Shown here: positions 1 to 5,848 of the stretch, one piece after another | Layout: the number at the start of each line of letters is the position of its first letter | Numbering within the stretch: the stretch's first letter is position 1 | DNA from: Pseudomonadota bacterium | GTDB taxonomy: Bacteria > Pseudomonadota > Alphaproteobacteria > Rhizobiales > Xanthobacteraceae | Length of the DNA: 5,848 bases | Reading direction: 5' to 3' | Assembly (NCBI GenBank): GCA_023430245.1 | Contig: JAEZBA010000176.1 | Coordinates: 1-5,848 of the forward strand | The notes under the pieces: model-generated | Database searches by the model: none | Told to the model about the DNA's origin: nothing | Seen by the model: the letters and a program-made list of their open reading frames with translations, nothing else | Translations under genes and position numbers: made by a program

Positions 1-1120
1 CGCGGCGCGCACGCAGAGCCGCGTCCGCCCCGGCAAGGCCGCTGCGCCATTCCTCCGGCATGTCGTCAGGCCGTTCCATGAAATGCCGGAACAGGTCGCG
101 CACGACGATTGCCGCTTCGCCCATGACCCGCATGACTCGCTCATGACGATACATGCGCGGGAACAGGAAATCCTTGATCCCGCGTTCGGCCTCGGCCATC
201 GCGGCCGAAAAAGCGATCACGGCGTCGGGCGCATGACGGATGTCGTCAGCGGAGAGCGGCGCCAGTGCGTTCAGCCGGCGCGCGGATTCCGCCGCCACGT
301 CCTCGATCATCAAGGTGATCAGGCGGCGGATCAGTTCATGCGCGAACCGCGCCGGCTCCAGTCCCGGATACAGCCTGCGAATCTCACGCACGATGCCGCC
401 GGCAAACGGCACCTGATCGAGGTCGTCGATCGTGAACAGGCCCGCACGCAGACCGTCGTCGATGTCATGGGCATCATAGGCGATGTCGTCGGAGATGGCG
501 GCGACCTGCGCTTCGGCGCTGGCATAGCTCCAGAGTTGAAGGTCGCAGATCGCCTGGAAATTGCGGGTGGTCTGCGGCACCCCGCGGTCGCGATAGCGGC
601 CGATGGCATTGCCGTCGCGGTCGGTCAGCGGGCCGTTATGCTTGACCAGTCCCTCCAGGGTTTCCCAGGTGAGGTTGAGGCCGTCGAAATCGGCATAGCG
701 GCGCTCCAGCGCGGTCACGATCCGCAGCGCCTGGGCGTTGTGGTCGAAGCCGCCATAGGGCGCGAGTTCGTCATCCAGCGCGCGCTCGCCGATATGTCCG
801 AACGGTGGGTGCCCGAGGTCATGGGCGAGCGACAGCGCTTCAGCCAGGTCCTCATCGAGGCCCAGCACACGCGCCAGCGAGCGGGCGATCTGCTGCACTT
901 CCAGGGTGTGGGTGAGCCGGGTGCGGTAATGGTCGCCCTCGTGGAACACGAACACCTGGGTTTTGTATTTCAGCCGGCGGAAGGCGGCGGAGTGGATAAT
1001 GCGGTCGCAATCCCGCCGGAAATCGTTGCGGCTCGGGCTCGACGGCTCGGCAACGATCCGGCCCCGGCTGAGCGCCGGATCGGAGGCATAGGGCGCGCGC
1101 GGAGCGGACTGGATAGCCAT
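1..1120 (-). CDS. dgt: dGTPase-like HD-domain deoxynucleotide triphosphohydrolase, C-terminus cut by window edge
   Basis: Family members hydrolyse dGTP or other dNTPs to the deoxynucleoside plus tripolyphosphate in the cytoplasm, which controls dNTP pools. From the ATG at 1120, 373 codons are visible before the edge; relatives are near 400 residues, so roughly 30 are missing. The metal-binding HD signature is complete: His71 in RTRLTHTLEV, His100-Asp101 in LAHDLGHPPFGH, and a later Asp at 211/212 in ISDDIAYDAHDID. The N-terminal segments SRGR, FRRDCDRIIHS and FRRLKYKTQVF (residues about 18-57) are typical of the alphaproteobacterial dGTPase-like (type 2) group. The start is supported by the usual ~18 residues before SRGR; no clear Shine-Dalgarno precedes it. 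It is divergent from erpA, a common Rhizobiales arrangement. Substrate preference cannot be read from sequence. The long plus-strand open frame across this region is a GC-bias shadow. Confidence 0.93.
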   Translation of the reverse strand, partial: MAIQSAPRAPYASDPALSRGRIVAEPSSPSRNDFRRDCDRIIHSAAFRRLKYKTQVFVFHEGDHYRTRLTHTLEVQQIARSLARVLGLDEDLAEALSLAHDLGHPPFGHIGERALDDELAPYGGFDHNAQALRIVTALERRYADFDGLNLTWETLEGLVKHNGPLTDRDGNAIGRYRDRGVPQTTRNFQAICDLQLWSYASAEAQVAAISDDIAYDAHDIDDGLRAGLFTIDDLDQVPFAGGIVREIRRLYPGLEPARFAHELIRRLITLMIEDVAAESARRLNALAPLSADDIRHAPDAVIAFSAAMAEAERGIKDFLFPRMYRHERVMRVMGEAAIVVRDLFRHFMERPDDMPEEWRSGLAGADAALRARR

Positions 1121-1240
1121 GACAGGTGGTTTACGCGCGCATGCGCCCGGCGCAAGGCCCCTCCCCGGCCGCGTCCGAGCGCTATCGGTGGGGCGGTCCT
1201 GGTAATTGACGGGACCCGGCGGCGCACCTAACTATTCGGC
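1121..1240. promoter_or_regulatory. Divergent dgt / erpA intergenic region
   Basis: This 120-bp GC-rich gap must hold the 5' signals for both divergent genes. Neither start codon has a recognisable Shine-Dalgarno just upstream. On the erpA side there is a fair promoter candidate, listed separately. On the dgt side only a weak pair is visible: TTGCGC at 1155-1150, 16 bp, then TAAACC at 1133-1128, each matching about half of the sigma-70 consensus. I see no convincing operator, such as an Iron-Rhodo box or IscR/RirA-type site, although the role of ErpA would make iron or Fe-S control unsurprising. Confidence 0.45.
1205..1233 (+). promoter_or_regulatory. Candidate sigma-70-type promoter of erpA
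   Basis: ATTGAC at 1205-1210 and CTAACT at 1228-1233 are exactly 17 bp apart. They match the alphaproteobacterial housekeeping pattern CTTGAC-N17-CTATAT at 5 of 6 and 4 of 6 positions. Transcription would begin about 6-8 bases after the -10 element, around 1240, that is at or next to the A of the erpA ATG at 1241. The -10 element is imperfect and the call rests on pattern and spacing alone. Confidence 0.4.
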
Positions 1241-1588
1241 ATGACCACTGGCACCCTGACCGCTGAAAACGTCTCCGTCACCGAGCGCGCCGTTTCGAAG
1301 ATCGCAGCGATTCTATCGAAGGAACCTGCCGGAGCGATGCTGCGGGTCAGCGTCGAGGGTGGTGGCTGCTCGGGTTTCCAGTACAAGTTCGACGTCGAGC
1401 GCGAGCGCGCTGACGACGACCTCGCGCTCGGGCGGGAGAATGCCACGTTCCTGATCGACCCGGTTTCGGTCGGGTTCCTGGCGGGGTCGGAGATCGATTT
1501 CGTCGACGACCTGATCGGCGCCGCGTTCAAGATCAACAATCCGAACGCCAAGTCGTCCTGCGGCTGCGGCACCAGCTTCTCGCTATAG
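1241..1588 (+). CDS. erpA: ErpA, A-type iron-sulfur cluster insertion protein (HesB/IscA family)
   Basis: This small cytoplasmic carrier binds a [2Fe-2S] or [4Fe-4S] cluster and delivers it to apoproteins, downstream of the ISC or SUF scaffold. The 115-residue product matches the usual ~110-115 aa size. It carries the three cluster-ligand cysteines: Cys43 in EGGGCSGFQY, and Cys107 and Cys109 in the C-terminal SSCGCGTSF. The middle motif FLIDPVSVGFLAGSEIDFVDD (about 70-90) is the family's conserved beta region. The start is fixed: an in-frame TAA lies at 1229-1231 and ATG 1241 is the only start codon between it and the conserved fold. The preceding 20 bases contain no Shine-Dalgarno-like purine tract, so translation may be leaderless. 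It is divergent from dgt and convergent with the next gene. IscA or SufA is possible, but the isolated position away from isc/suf genes favours ErpA. Confidence 0.93.
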   Translation: MTTGTLTAENVSVTERAVSKIAAILSKEPAGAMLRVSVEGGGCSGFQYKFDVERERADDDLALGRENATFLIDPVSVGFLAGSEIDFVDDLIGAAFKINNPNAKSSCGCGTSFSL

Positions 1589-1633
1589 CGAGCCCGGGCA
1601 GCACCCGTCAGGCGCGGCCCGGACCGGCCAATC

Positions 1634-2596
1634 TCAGTTCGCCTTGATCCCGCTCTTCTTCACGAAATCACCGTAGGTTTTCAGCTCGGTCTTGATCAGC
1701 GCGCCGAATTCCTCGGGCGACATCGGCATGGTCTGGACTCCGATCTTGTCGAGCTTCTCGCGCAGGGCGGGTGTAGCGAGCGCCTTCTTCATCTCGCCAT
1801 TCAGTTTCTCGGTGACCTCCTTCGGCGTACCGGACGGTCCGAGAATGCCGACCCACAGCGTGTAGTCGGAATCGGGAAAGCCGGCTTCCAGGGTGGTCGG
1901 CACGTCCGGCAATTGCGCGGCCCGCGTTTTCGACGACACAGCGAGCGCCAGCAGCTTGCCCTCGCGGATATGCGGCAGCGCGGTCGCGATCGGGCAGAAG
2001 TAATAATCGACCCGGCCGGCGATCACCTCGGCCAGTGCCTCGGCACCGCCCTTGAAGGGAATATGGACAGCGTCGTAGCCAGCACTGACGCGGAAACGCT
2101 CCGCGCTCATATGTACGGCCGACCCGATCCCGACCGAAGCAAAATTCAGCTTGCCGGGATTGGCCTTGCCATAGGCGACGAAGTCCTGAATCGTCTTGAT
2201 GCCCTTCGACGGCGAGATGATAAGCACATTGGGCACGCTGCCGATCATCGACATCGGCACCAGATCGGTCTCGGGCTTGAACGGCAGGCTCGGATAGATC
2301 GCGGGCGCCACCGTATGCGCCGAAGAATGCACCAGCCAAGTATAGCCGTCGGGATCGGACTTCACGACCTGCGCTGCGCCGATGGTCCCGCCGGCACCGC
2401 CACGGTTCTCCACCACGATCGACTGGCCGAGTTGCCCCTGCAATTGCTCGAACACGACGCGCGGGATGATGTCGGTCGCGGAGCCGGCGCCGAACGGCAC
2501 CACGGCCTTGATCGGCTTCGACGGCCACGAATCTGCAAAGGCCGAAGGCGATGCTGCCAGCGAAATGAGCAGAGCAAAAAGCGGATAACGACGCAT
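1634..2596 (-). CDS. Tripartite tricarboxylate transporter substrate-binding protein (Bug/TctC family), secreted
   Basis: Bug/TctC proteins are periplasmic receptors that bind small carboxylates or related molecules, some handing them to a TctA-TctB membrane permease. From ATG 2596 the product is 320 residues, the normal family size. Residues 1-21 form a Sec signal peptide (MRRYP, hydrophobic LFALLISLAA, predicted cleavage after AFA before DSW). Family landmarks follow in order: WPSKPIKAVVPFGAGSATD (about 24-42), VVENRGGAGGTIGA (about 65-78), DPDGYTW, VHIPFKGGAEALAEVIAGRVD, and LPDVPTTLEAGFPD. The start at 2596 is preferred over the in-frame ATG at 2632 because it has GGAG at 2607-2604 with a 7-nt spacer and gives a clean signal peptide. 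No tctA or tctB is visible, so this is an orphan receptor as far as the window shows, and its ligand cannot be predicted. It lies 94 bp downstream of the RND gene on the same strand. Confidence 0.92.
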   Translation of the reverse strand: MRRYPLFALLISLAASPSAFADSWPSKPIKAVVPFGAGSATDIIPRVVFEQLQGQLGQSIVVENRGGAGGTIGAAQVVKSDPDGYTWLVHSSAHTVAPAIYPSLPFKPETDLVPMSMIGSVPNVLIISPSKGIKTIQDFVAYGKANPGKLNFASVGIGSAVHMSAERFRVSAGYDAVHIPFKGGAEALAEVIAGRVDYYFCPIATALPHIREGKLLALAVSSKTRAAQLPDVPTTLEAGFPDSDYTLWVGILGPSGTPKEVTEKLNGEMKKALATPALREKLDKIGVQTMPMSPEEFGALIKTELKTYGDFVKKSGIKAN

Positions 2597-2599
2597 GCA

Positions 2600-2624
2600 T
2601 TGTCTCCAAAGGGTTCGGAGACAA
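2600..2624 (-). promoter_or_regulatory. Perfect hairpin that includes the Shine-Dalgarno of the Bug receptor gene
   Basis: TTGTCTCC (2600-2607) and GGAGACAA (2617-2624) are exact reverse complements separated by 9 bases. Read on the minus strand, the 3' arm contains the GGAG that serves as Shine-Dalgarno for ATG 2596, and the start codon begins 3 bases beyond the stem. In the mRNA the stem would cover the ribosome binding site. As DNA, the same dyad could instead be a repressor operator. The palindrome is seen directly; its function is inferred. Confidence 0.55.
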
Positions 2625-2646
2625 GACAGCAAGAACTATGCCGTCG

Positions 2647-2665
2647 CGCCTGCCTGACGCAGGCG
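2647..2665 (-). terminator. Possible stem-loop terminator or processing site after the RND gene
   Basis: CGCCTGC (2647-2653) and GCAGGCG (2659-2665) form a perfect 7-bp GC-rich stem with a 5-base loop, 26-44 bases past the RND stop codon. No T-run follows on the minus strand, so a classical intrinsic terminator is doubtful. It could be a mRNA 3'-end stabilising hairpin, a Rho-associated site, or chance. Whether the RND gene and the Bug receptor gene are co-transcribed depends on it. Confidence 0.3.
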
Positions 2666-2690
2666 ACCACGCGCCAGCGATGCGCGCGGC

Positions 2691-5645
2691 TTACTCGGCG
2701 GCCACCGCGCGCGGCCGCTCGACCTCGGGCACCTCGACCAGTTGCGGCTCCAGACGGTGCTTGAGCATGCGGTCGAAGCGGTCGAGATAGATGTAGATAA
2801 CCGGCGTGATGTACAGCGTCAGCAATTGCGACAGACACAGTCCGCCGACGACCGCAATGCCAAGCGGCTGACGAAGCTCCGCACCGGCACCGGCCCCTAG
2901 CGCGATCGGCAGCGCGCCGAAAATCGCCGCCAGTGTTGTCATCATGATCGGACGAAAACGCAATAGCGCCGCCTCGCGGATCGCGGCTTCGGCGGAAAGG
3001 CCGACGCGCCTTCGGTCGATCGCAAAGTCGATCATCATGATCGCGTTCTTCTTGACGATACCGACCAGCATGATGATGCCGATGATCGCGATCACCGACA
3101 GGTCCATGCCGAACAGCCACAGCGTCAGGATCGCGCCGATGCCGGCGGACGGCAGACCCGAGATGATGGTGATCGGGTGGATGAAACTTTCATACAGGAT
3201 GCCGAGCACCACATAGGCGGCGAACACCGCGGCGAGAATGAGCAGGCCCTGCCCTTTCTTTACGTCCTCGAACACCTGCGTCGCACCCTGCCAGCTCGAC
3301 GTGACGGTGGCGGGCAGATTGGCTTCGCTCTCGACCCGCTTGATCGCCTCGTTGGCCTGTCCGATCGAGTATCCCGGCGCGACATTGTAGGAGATGGTCA
3401 CCGACGGCTGCTGGCCCTGATGGTTGACCTGCAGCGGCCCGACCGTCGGCACCAGCTTTGCGACCGACTCGATCGGAATGGTCTGGCCGGTCGACGTCTT
3501 GATCCGGAGCTTCGACAGATACGCCGGGTCTGCCTGGAATTTCGGTAGCGTCTCCATGATGACCTGGTAGTCGTTCGACGGCGTGTAGATCGTCGACACC
3601 TGGCGCGAGCCGAAGGCATTGAACAATTCCTGCCGGATCTGGTCGACGGTGATGCCGTAGACGGCCGCCTTCTCGCGGTCGATGTCGACCAGCATCTGCG
3701 GGTTCTTAATGTAGAGATCGGTCGTGACGTCGCGCAATTCGGGCAATTGCGCGAACCTGCGTTCGAGATCGGGCGCCACCTTGTAGAGCACGTCGGTGTC
3801 GCCGCTCTGCAAGGTGTATTGGTATTCGCTCTTGGAGATGCGCCCGCCGATATTGATGTTCTGGATCGGCCGCGGGAACACCTGGATGCCGGGTACGCCC
3901 GCCGTCGCACGCATCAGGCGCCCGATCACCGCGCGCATCGGCTCGCGCTCGTTCTTCGGCTTCAGCACTACGAACATACGGCCGGAGTTGGCGGTCGAAT
4001 TCGGCCCGCTCGCGCCAACCGTCGAGTTGATATAATCGACCGCCTTGTCCTGCTTGATGATTTCGGCGATCTTCGCCTGCCGCACCACCATCGCCTCGAA
4101 CGACGTATCGGTCGCAGCTTCCGTCACCACCAGCATGAAGCCGGTGTCTTCGGTCGGGAACAGGCCCTTCGGATAGATGTAATAAAGCCAGACCGTGCCG
4201 ACCAGCGTGGCGATGGTGATCACCAGCGTGACCGGCTTGTACTTGATCGCCTTGTCGAGCGTCCATTCATAGCCGCGCAGCCAGCTGTTGAACATCGACT
4301 CGAACCAGCGCAGCAGGAAGAACGGCTTCTTCTCGGTTTCGTGCGGATCATGCCCCTTGAGCATGCGCGCGCACAGCATCGGCGTCAGCGTCAGCGATAC
4401 GAATCCGGAAATGATGATCGCGATCGAGATCGTCATCGCGAATTCGCGGAACACGCGCCCGACAATTCCGCCCATCAACAGGACCGGGATGAACACCGCG
4501 ATCAGCGACAGCGTGATCGAAACGATGGTGAACCCGATCTCGCGCGAGCCCTTCAGCGCCGCCTCGAACGGGCGCATACCACCCTCGATATGGCGGACGA
4601 TGTTTTCCAGCATGACGATGGCGTCGTCGACCACGAAGCCGATACAGAGCGTCAACGCCAGCAGCGTCATGTTGTTGATCGAGTAGTCGAGCACATACAT
4701 CACGGCGAAGGTGCCGACGATCGAGATCGGCACCGCCAGGCCGGGAATGAGGGTCGCCGAAAGCTTGCGCAGGAACAGGAAGATCACCAGCAGCACGAGC
4801 ACCAGCGCGATGAACATGTGACCCTGGACGTCGGCTACGGCCTGTCGGACCGACAACGAGCGGTCCATCAGCATCTCGACCTCGACCGAGGCAGGGATCG
4901 CGGCGCGCAACGATGGCAACCGGTCCTTGATCGAATCGACCACGGCCACCGTGTTGGCATCCGGCTGGCGCTGGATCGCCAGCACGATCGAACGTTCCCC
5001 GTTGAACCAGCTCGCGACCTTATCGTTCTCGACGCTGTCGAAAACCGTCGCGACTTCATTCAGCTTGACCGGCACGCCGTTGCGCCAGGCCACAACCACG
5101 TTCTCGTAGTCAACCGCCTTGGAGAGCTGTGGCGGCGCCTGCAACGTGATGTTCTGCTGCGGCCCCGACATGGTGCCGACCGGGACCGACGAATTGACCT
5201 TGGACACCGCCTGGCGGACGTCGTCGAGCGAAAGTCCGCGCGCGGCCGCCTTTTCCGGGTCGACCTGAACCCGGACCGCAAACTTCTGCGCGCCGTAGAC
5301 CAGCACCTGCGCCACGCCCAGCAGCTGCGAGATCGACTGGGCGATGACGGTGTCGGCGAATTCGTGAACGGTCGATAGCGGGAGTGTACCGGAGCGCACG
5401 GCGATGAACAGAATCGGGAAGTCCGAGGGGTTCACCTTGCGGAAGCTCGGCGGCGTGGTCATTTCGACCGGGAGCCGCCGCTGCGCGATGCTGAGCGCGG
5501 TCTGCACGTCCAGCGCCGCGGAATCGATGTCGCGGTTGAGATCGAACTGGATGGTGATGCGTGTGGTGCCGAGCGATGACTGCGACGTCATCGAACTGAT
5601 GCCGGCGATGGTCGACATCTGCCGTTCGATCGGCGAGGCAATCGA
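2691..5645 (-). CDS. RND (HAE1, MdtB/MdtC-like) multidrug efflux permease, N-terminus lost at an inverted junction
   Basis: RND permeases are proton-driven inner-membrane pumps that work with a periplasmic adaptor and a TolC-type outer channel. About 983 homologous codons are intact, from SIASPIERQM (5645 inward) to the TAA at 2691-2693. Landmarks are the helices at about 5216-5190 (near GHMFIALVLVLLVIFLFL, frame numbering 315-332 from ATG 5765), the proton-relay pair Asp380-Asp381 in GFVVDDAIVMLENI (codons 4628-4623), the second porter domain, and Lys906 in GIVKKNAIMMIDFA (codon 3050-3048), followed by ELRQPLGI. The relay residues equivalent to AcrB Asp407, Asp408 and Lys940 are present. Against E. 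coli MdtC from memory, about 61 N-terminal residues are missing, including TM1. The frame stays open to ATG 5765, but those ~41 extra codons are antisense to the second RND copy. No adaptor gene is visible. Best match is the MdtB/MdtC branch; substrates are unknown. Confidence 0.9.
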   Translation of the reverse strand, partial: SIASPIERQMSTIAGISSMTSQSSLGTTRITIQFDLNRDIDSAALDVQTALSIAQRRLPVEMTTPPSFRKVNPSDFPILFIAVRSGTLPLSTVHEFADTVIAQSISQLLGVAQVLVYGAQKFAVRVQVDPEKAAARGLSLDDVRQAVSKVNSSVPVGTMSGPQQNITLQAPPQLSKAVDYENVVVAWRNGVPVKLNEVATVFDSVENDKVASWFNGERSIVLAIQRQPDANTVAVVDSIKDRLPSLRAAIPASVEVEMLMDRSLSVRQAVADVQGHMFIALVLVLLVIFLFLRKLSATLIPGLAVPISIVGTFAVMYVLDYSINNMTLLALTLCIGFVVDDAIVMLENIVRHIEGGMRPFEAALKGSREIGFTIVSITLSLIAVFIPVLLMGGIVGRVFREFAMTISIAIIISGFVSLTLTPMLCARMLKGHDPHETEKKPFFLLRWFESMFNSWLRGYEWTLDKAIKYKPVTLVITIATLVGTVWLYYIYPKGLFPTEDTGFMLVVTEAATDTSFEAMVVRQAKIAEIIKQDKAVDYINSTVGASGPNSTANSGRMFVVLKPKNEREPMRAVIGRLMRATAGVPGIQVFPRPIQNINIGGRISKSEYQYTLQSGDTDVLYKVAPDLERRFAQLPELRDVTTDLYIKNPQMLVDIDREKAAVYGITVDQIRQELFNAFGSRQVSTIYTPSNDYQVIMETLPKFQADPAYLSKLRIKTSTGQTIPIESVAKLVPTVGPLQVNHQGQQPSVTISYNVAPGYSIGQANEAIKRVESEANLPATVTSSWQGATQVFEDVKKGQGLLILAAVFAAYVVLGILYESFIHPITIISGLPSAGIGAILTLWLFGMDLSVIAIIGIIMLVGIVKKNAIMMIDFAIDRRRVGLSAEAAIREAALLRFRPIMMTTLAAIFGALPIALGAGAGAELRQPLGIAVVGGLCLSQLLTLYITPVIYIYLDRFDRMLKHRLEPQLVEVPEVERPRAVAAE

Positions 5646-5848
5646 CGCCGCAGCGCTCGACGTGCAGACCGCGCTCACCATCGCGCAGCGCCGCCTGCCG
5701 GTCGAAATGACCACACCGCCGAGCTTCCGCAAGGTGAACCCCTCGGACTTCCCGATCCTGTTCATCGCCGTGCGCTCCGGTACACTGCCGCTATCGACCG
5801 TTCACGAATTCGCCGACACCGTCATCGCCCAGTCGATCTCGCAGCTGC
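5321..5848. repeat. Imperfect long inverted repeat: arms 5321-5528 and 5641-5848, spacer 5529-5640
   Basis: The reverse complement of 5321-5528 aligns without gaps to 5641-5848 over 208 bases with 11 mismatches (about 94.7% identical, counted by hand). The right arm reaches the window edge, so the repeat may be longer. Eight of the mismatches lie in the 60 bases next to the join and three in the remaining 148. The 112-bp spacer is single-copy RND coding sequence belonging to the minus-strand gene. Both arms are protein-coding, with no transposase, terminal repeats or recombinase site at the ends. Confidence 0.93.
5641..5848 (+). pseudogene. Second RND permease fragment, inverted, 5' end missing and running off the right edge
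   Basis: In the plus frame beginning ATC at 5641 this encodes IDAAALDVQTALTIAQRRLP, then the RKVNPSDFP and HEFADTVIAQSISQL segments, about 69 residues of the first porter subdomain of the same RND family. It corresponds to family residues near 101-169, so its first ~100 codons are absent. It differs from the minus-strand copy by 11 bases of 208, nine synonymous and two conservative changes (Ala/Ser, Thr/Ser), which shows it evolved as coding sequence. No stop is visible, and the gene may continue intact beyond the window. Whether this is a true broken paralogue or foreign sequence joined by an assembly or amplification error cannot be decided here. Confidence 0.8.

Noticed and set aside
83..1231. 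382-codon open frame on the plus strand
   Set aside because: It is antisense to dgt, whose HD motifs are plainly readable on the minus strand, and its translation has low-complexity Arg/Gly/Asp-rich composition typical of a GC-bias shadow.
1228..1572. 114-codon open frame on the minus strand opposite erpA
   Set aside because: erpA on the plus strand has all three cluster cysteines and family length; the opposite frame is Ser/Arg-rich and matches nothing I know.
1594..1622. CCGGGC / GCCCGG inverted pair between the convergent erpA and Bug receptor genes
   Set aside because: Only 6 bp with a 17-base loop and no T-run on either strand; expected by chance in sequence this GC-rich, so not called as a terminator.
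2597..2632. Upstream in-frame ATG at 2632 as start of the Bug receptor
   Set aside because: It would add 12 residues ahead of a canonical signal peptide and read through the ribosome binding site that serves ATG 2596.
1913..2764. 283-codon open frame on the plus strand opposite the Bug receptor gene
   Set aside because: Shadow of the well-supported minus-strand gene, with His/Arg-rich composition.
3747..5378. 543-codon open frame on the plus strand
   Set aside because: It is antisense to the RND pump. The product is dominated by Arg, Asp, His and Gln with no recognisable domain, as expected for the complement of a hydrophobic GC-rich gene.
5321..5848. Invertible promoter, insertion sequence or phase-variation cassette
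   Set aside because: No recombinase gene, short terminal repeats or target-site duplication is visible. The arms are imperfect coding sequence and the join removes the N-terminus of both copies.

Overview
The window looks like chromosomal DNA from a high-GC alphaproteobacterium, probably of the Bradyrhizobium / Rhodopseudomonas / Afipia type. I infer this from the strong G/C bias at third codon positions, the divergent dgt-erpA pair typical of Rhizobiales, and a stand-alone Bug/TctC-type periplasmic receptor. No database search was possible, so the genus is only a suggestion.

Layout. Positions 1-1120 (minus) hold most of a dGTPase-like HD-domain phosphohydrolase (dgt), whose C-terminus lies off the left edge. 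A 120-bp divergent intergenic region follows. Positions 1241-1588 (plus) encode ErpA, an A-type iron-sulfur carrier, which may be read from a leaderless mRNA. It converges, after a 45-bp gap, on a minus-strand gene for a secreted tripartite tricarboxylate transporter (Bug/TctC) receptor at 1634-2596. The ribosome binding site of that receptor sits inside a perfect 8-bp hairpin. Upstream of it, on the same strand, is a large RND (HAE1, MdtB/MdtC-like) efflux pump gene at 2691 to about 5645.

The anomaly is at the right edge. The RND gene is broken near its N-terminus. At 5641-5646 the sequence turns round, and 5641-5848 (plus) is a second, inverted copy of the RND segment at 5321-5528 (minus), matching at 197 of 208 positions without gaps. 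Nine of the 11 differences are synonymous, so these are two separately evolved coding copies and not a simple fold-back of one molecule. Both copies lack their 5' ends, and the join sits at about 5 bp of shared sequence. The likeliest explanations are an assembly or amplification chimera between related strains or paralogues, or a real inversion between duplicated pump genes. An open frame runs through the join on the minus strand to an ATG at 5765, but its first ~41 codons are antisense to the second copy and are not a real N-terminus.

Functionally the window is two unrelated pieces: a housekeeping pair (nucleotide pool control and Fe-S assembly) and an envelope transport pair (multidrug efflux and a solute receptor). 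I see no tRNA, rRNA, CRISPR array, transposase or phage gene, and no convincing new biological system.
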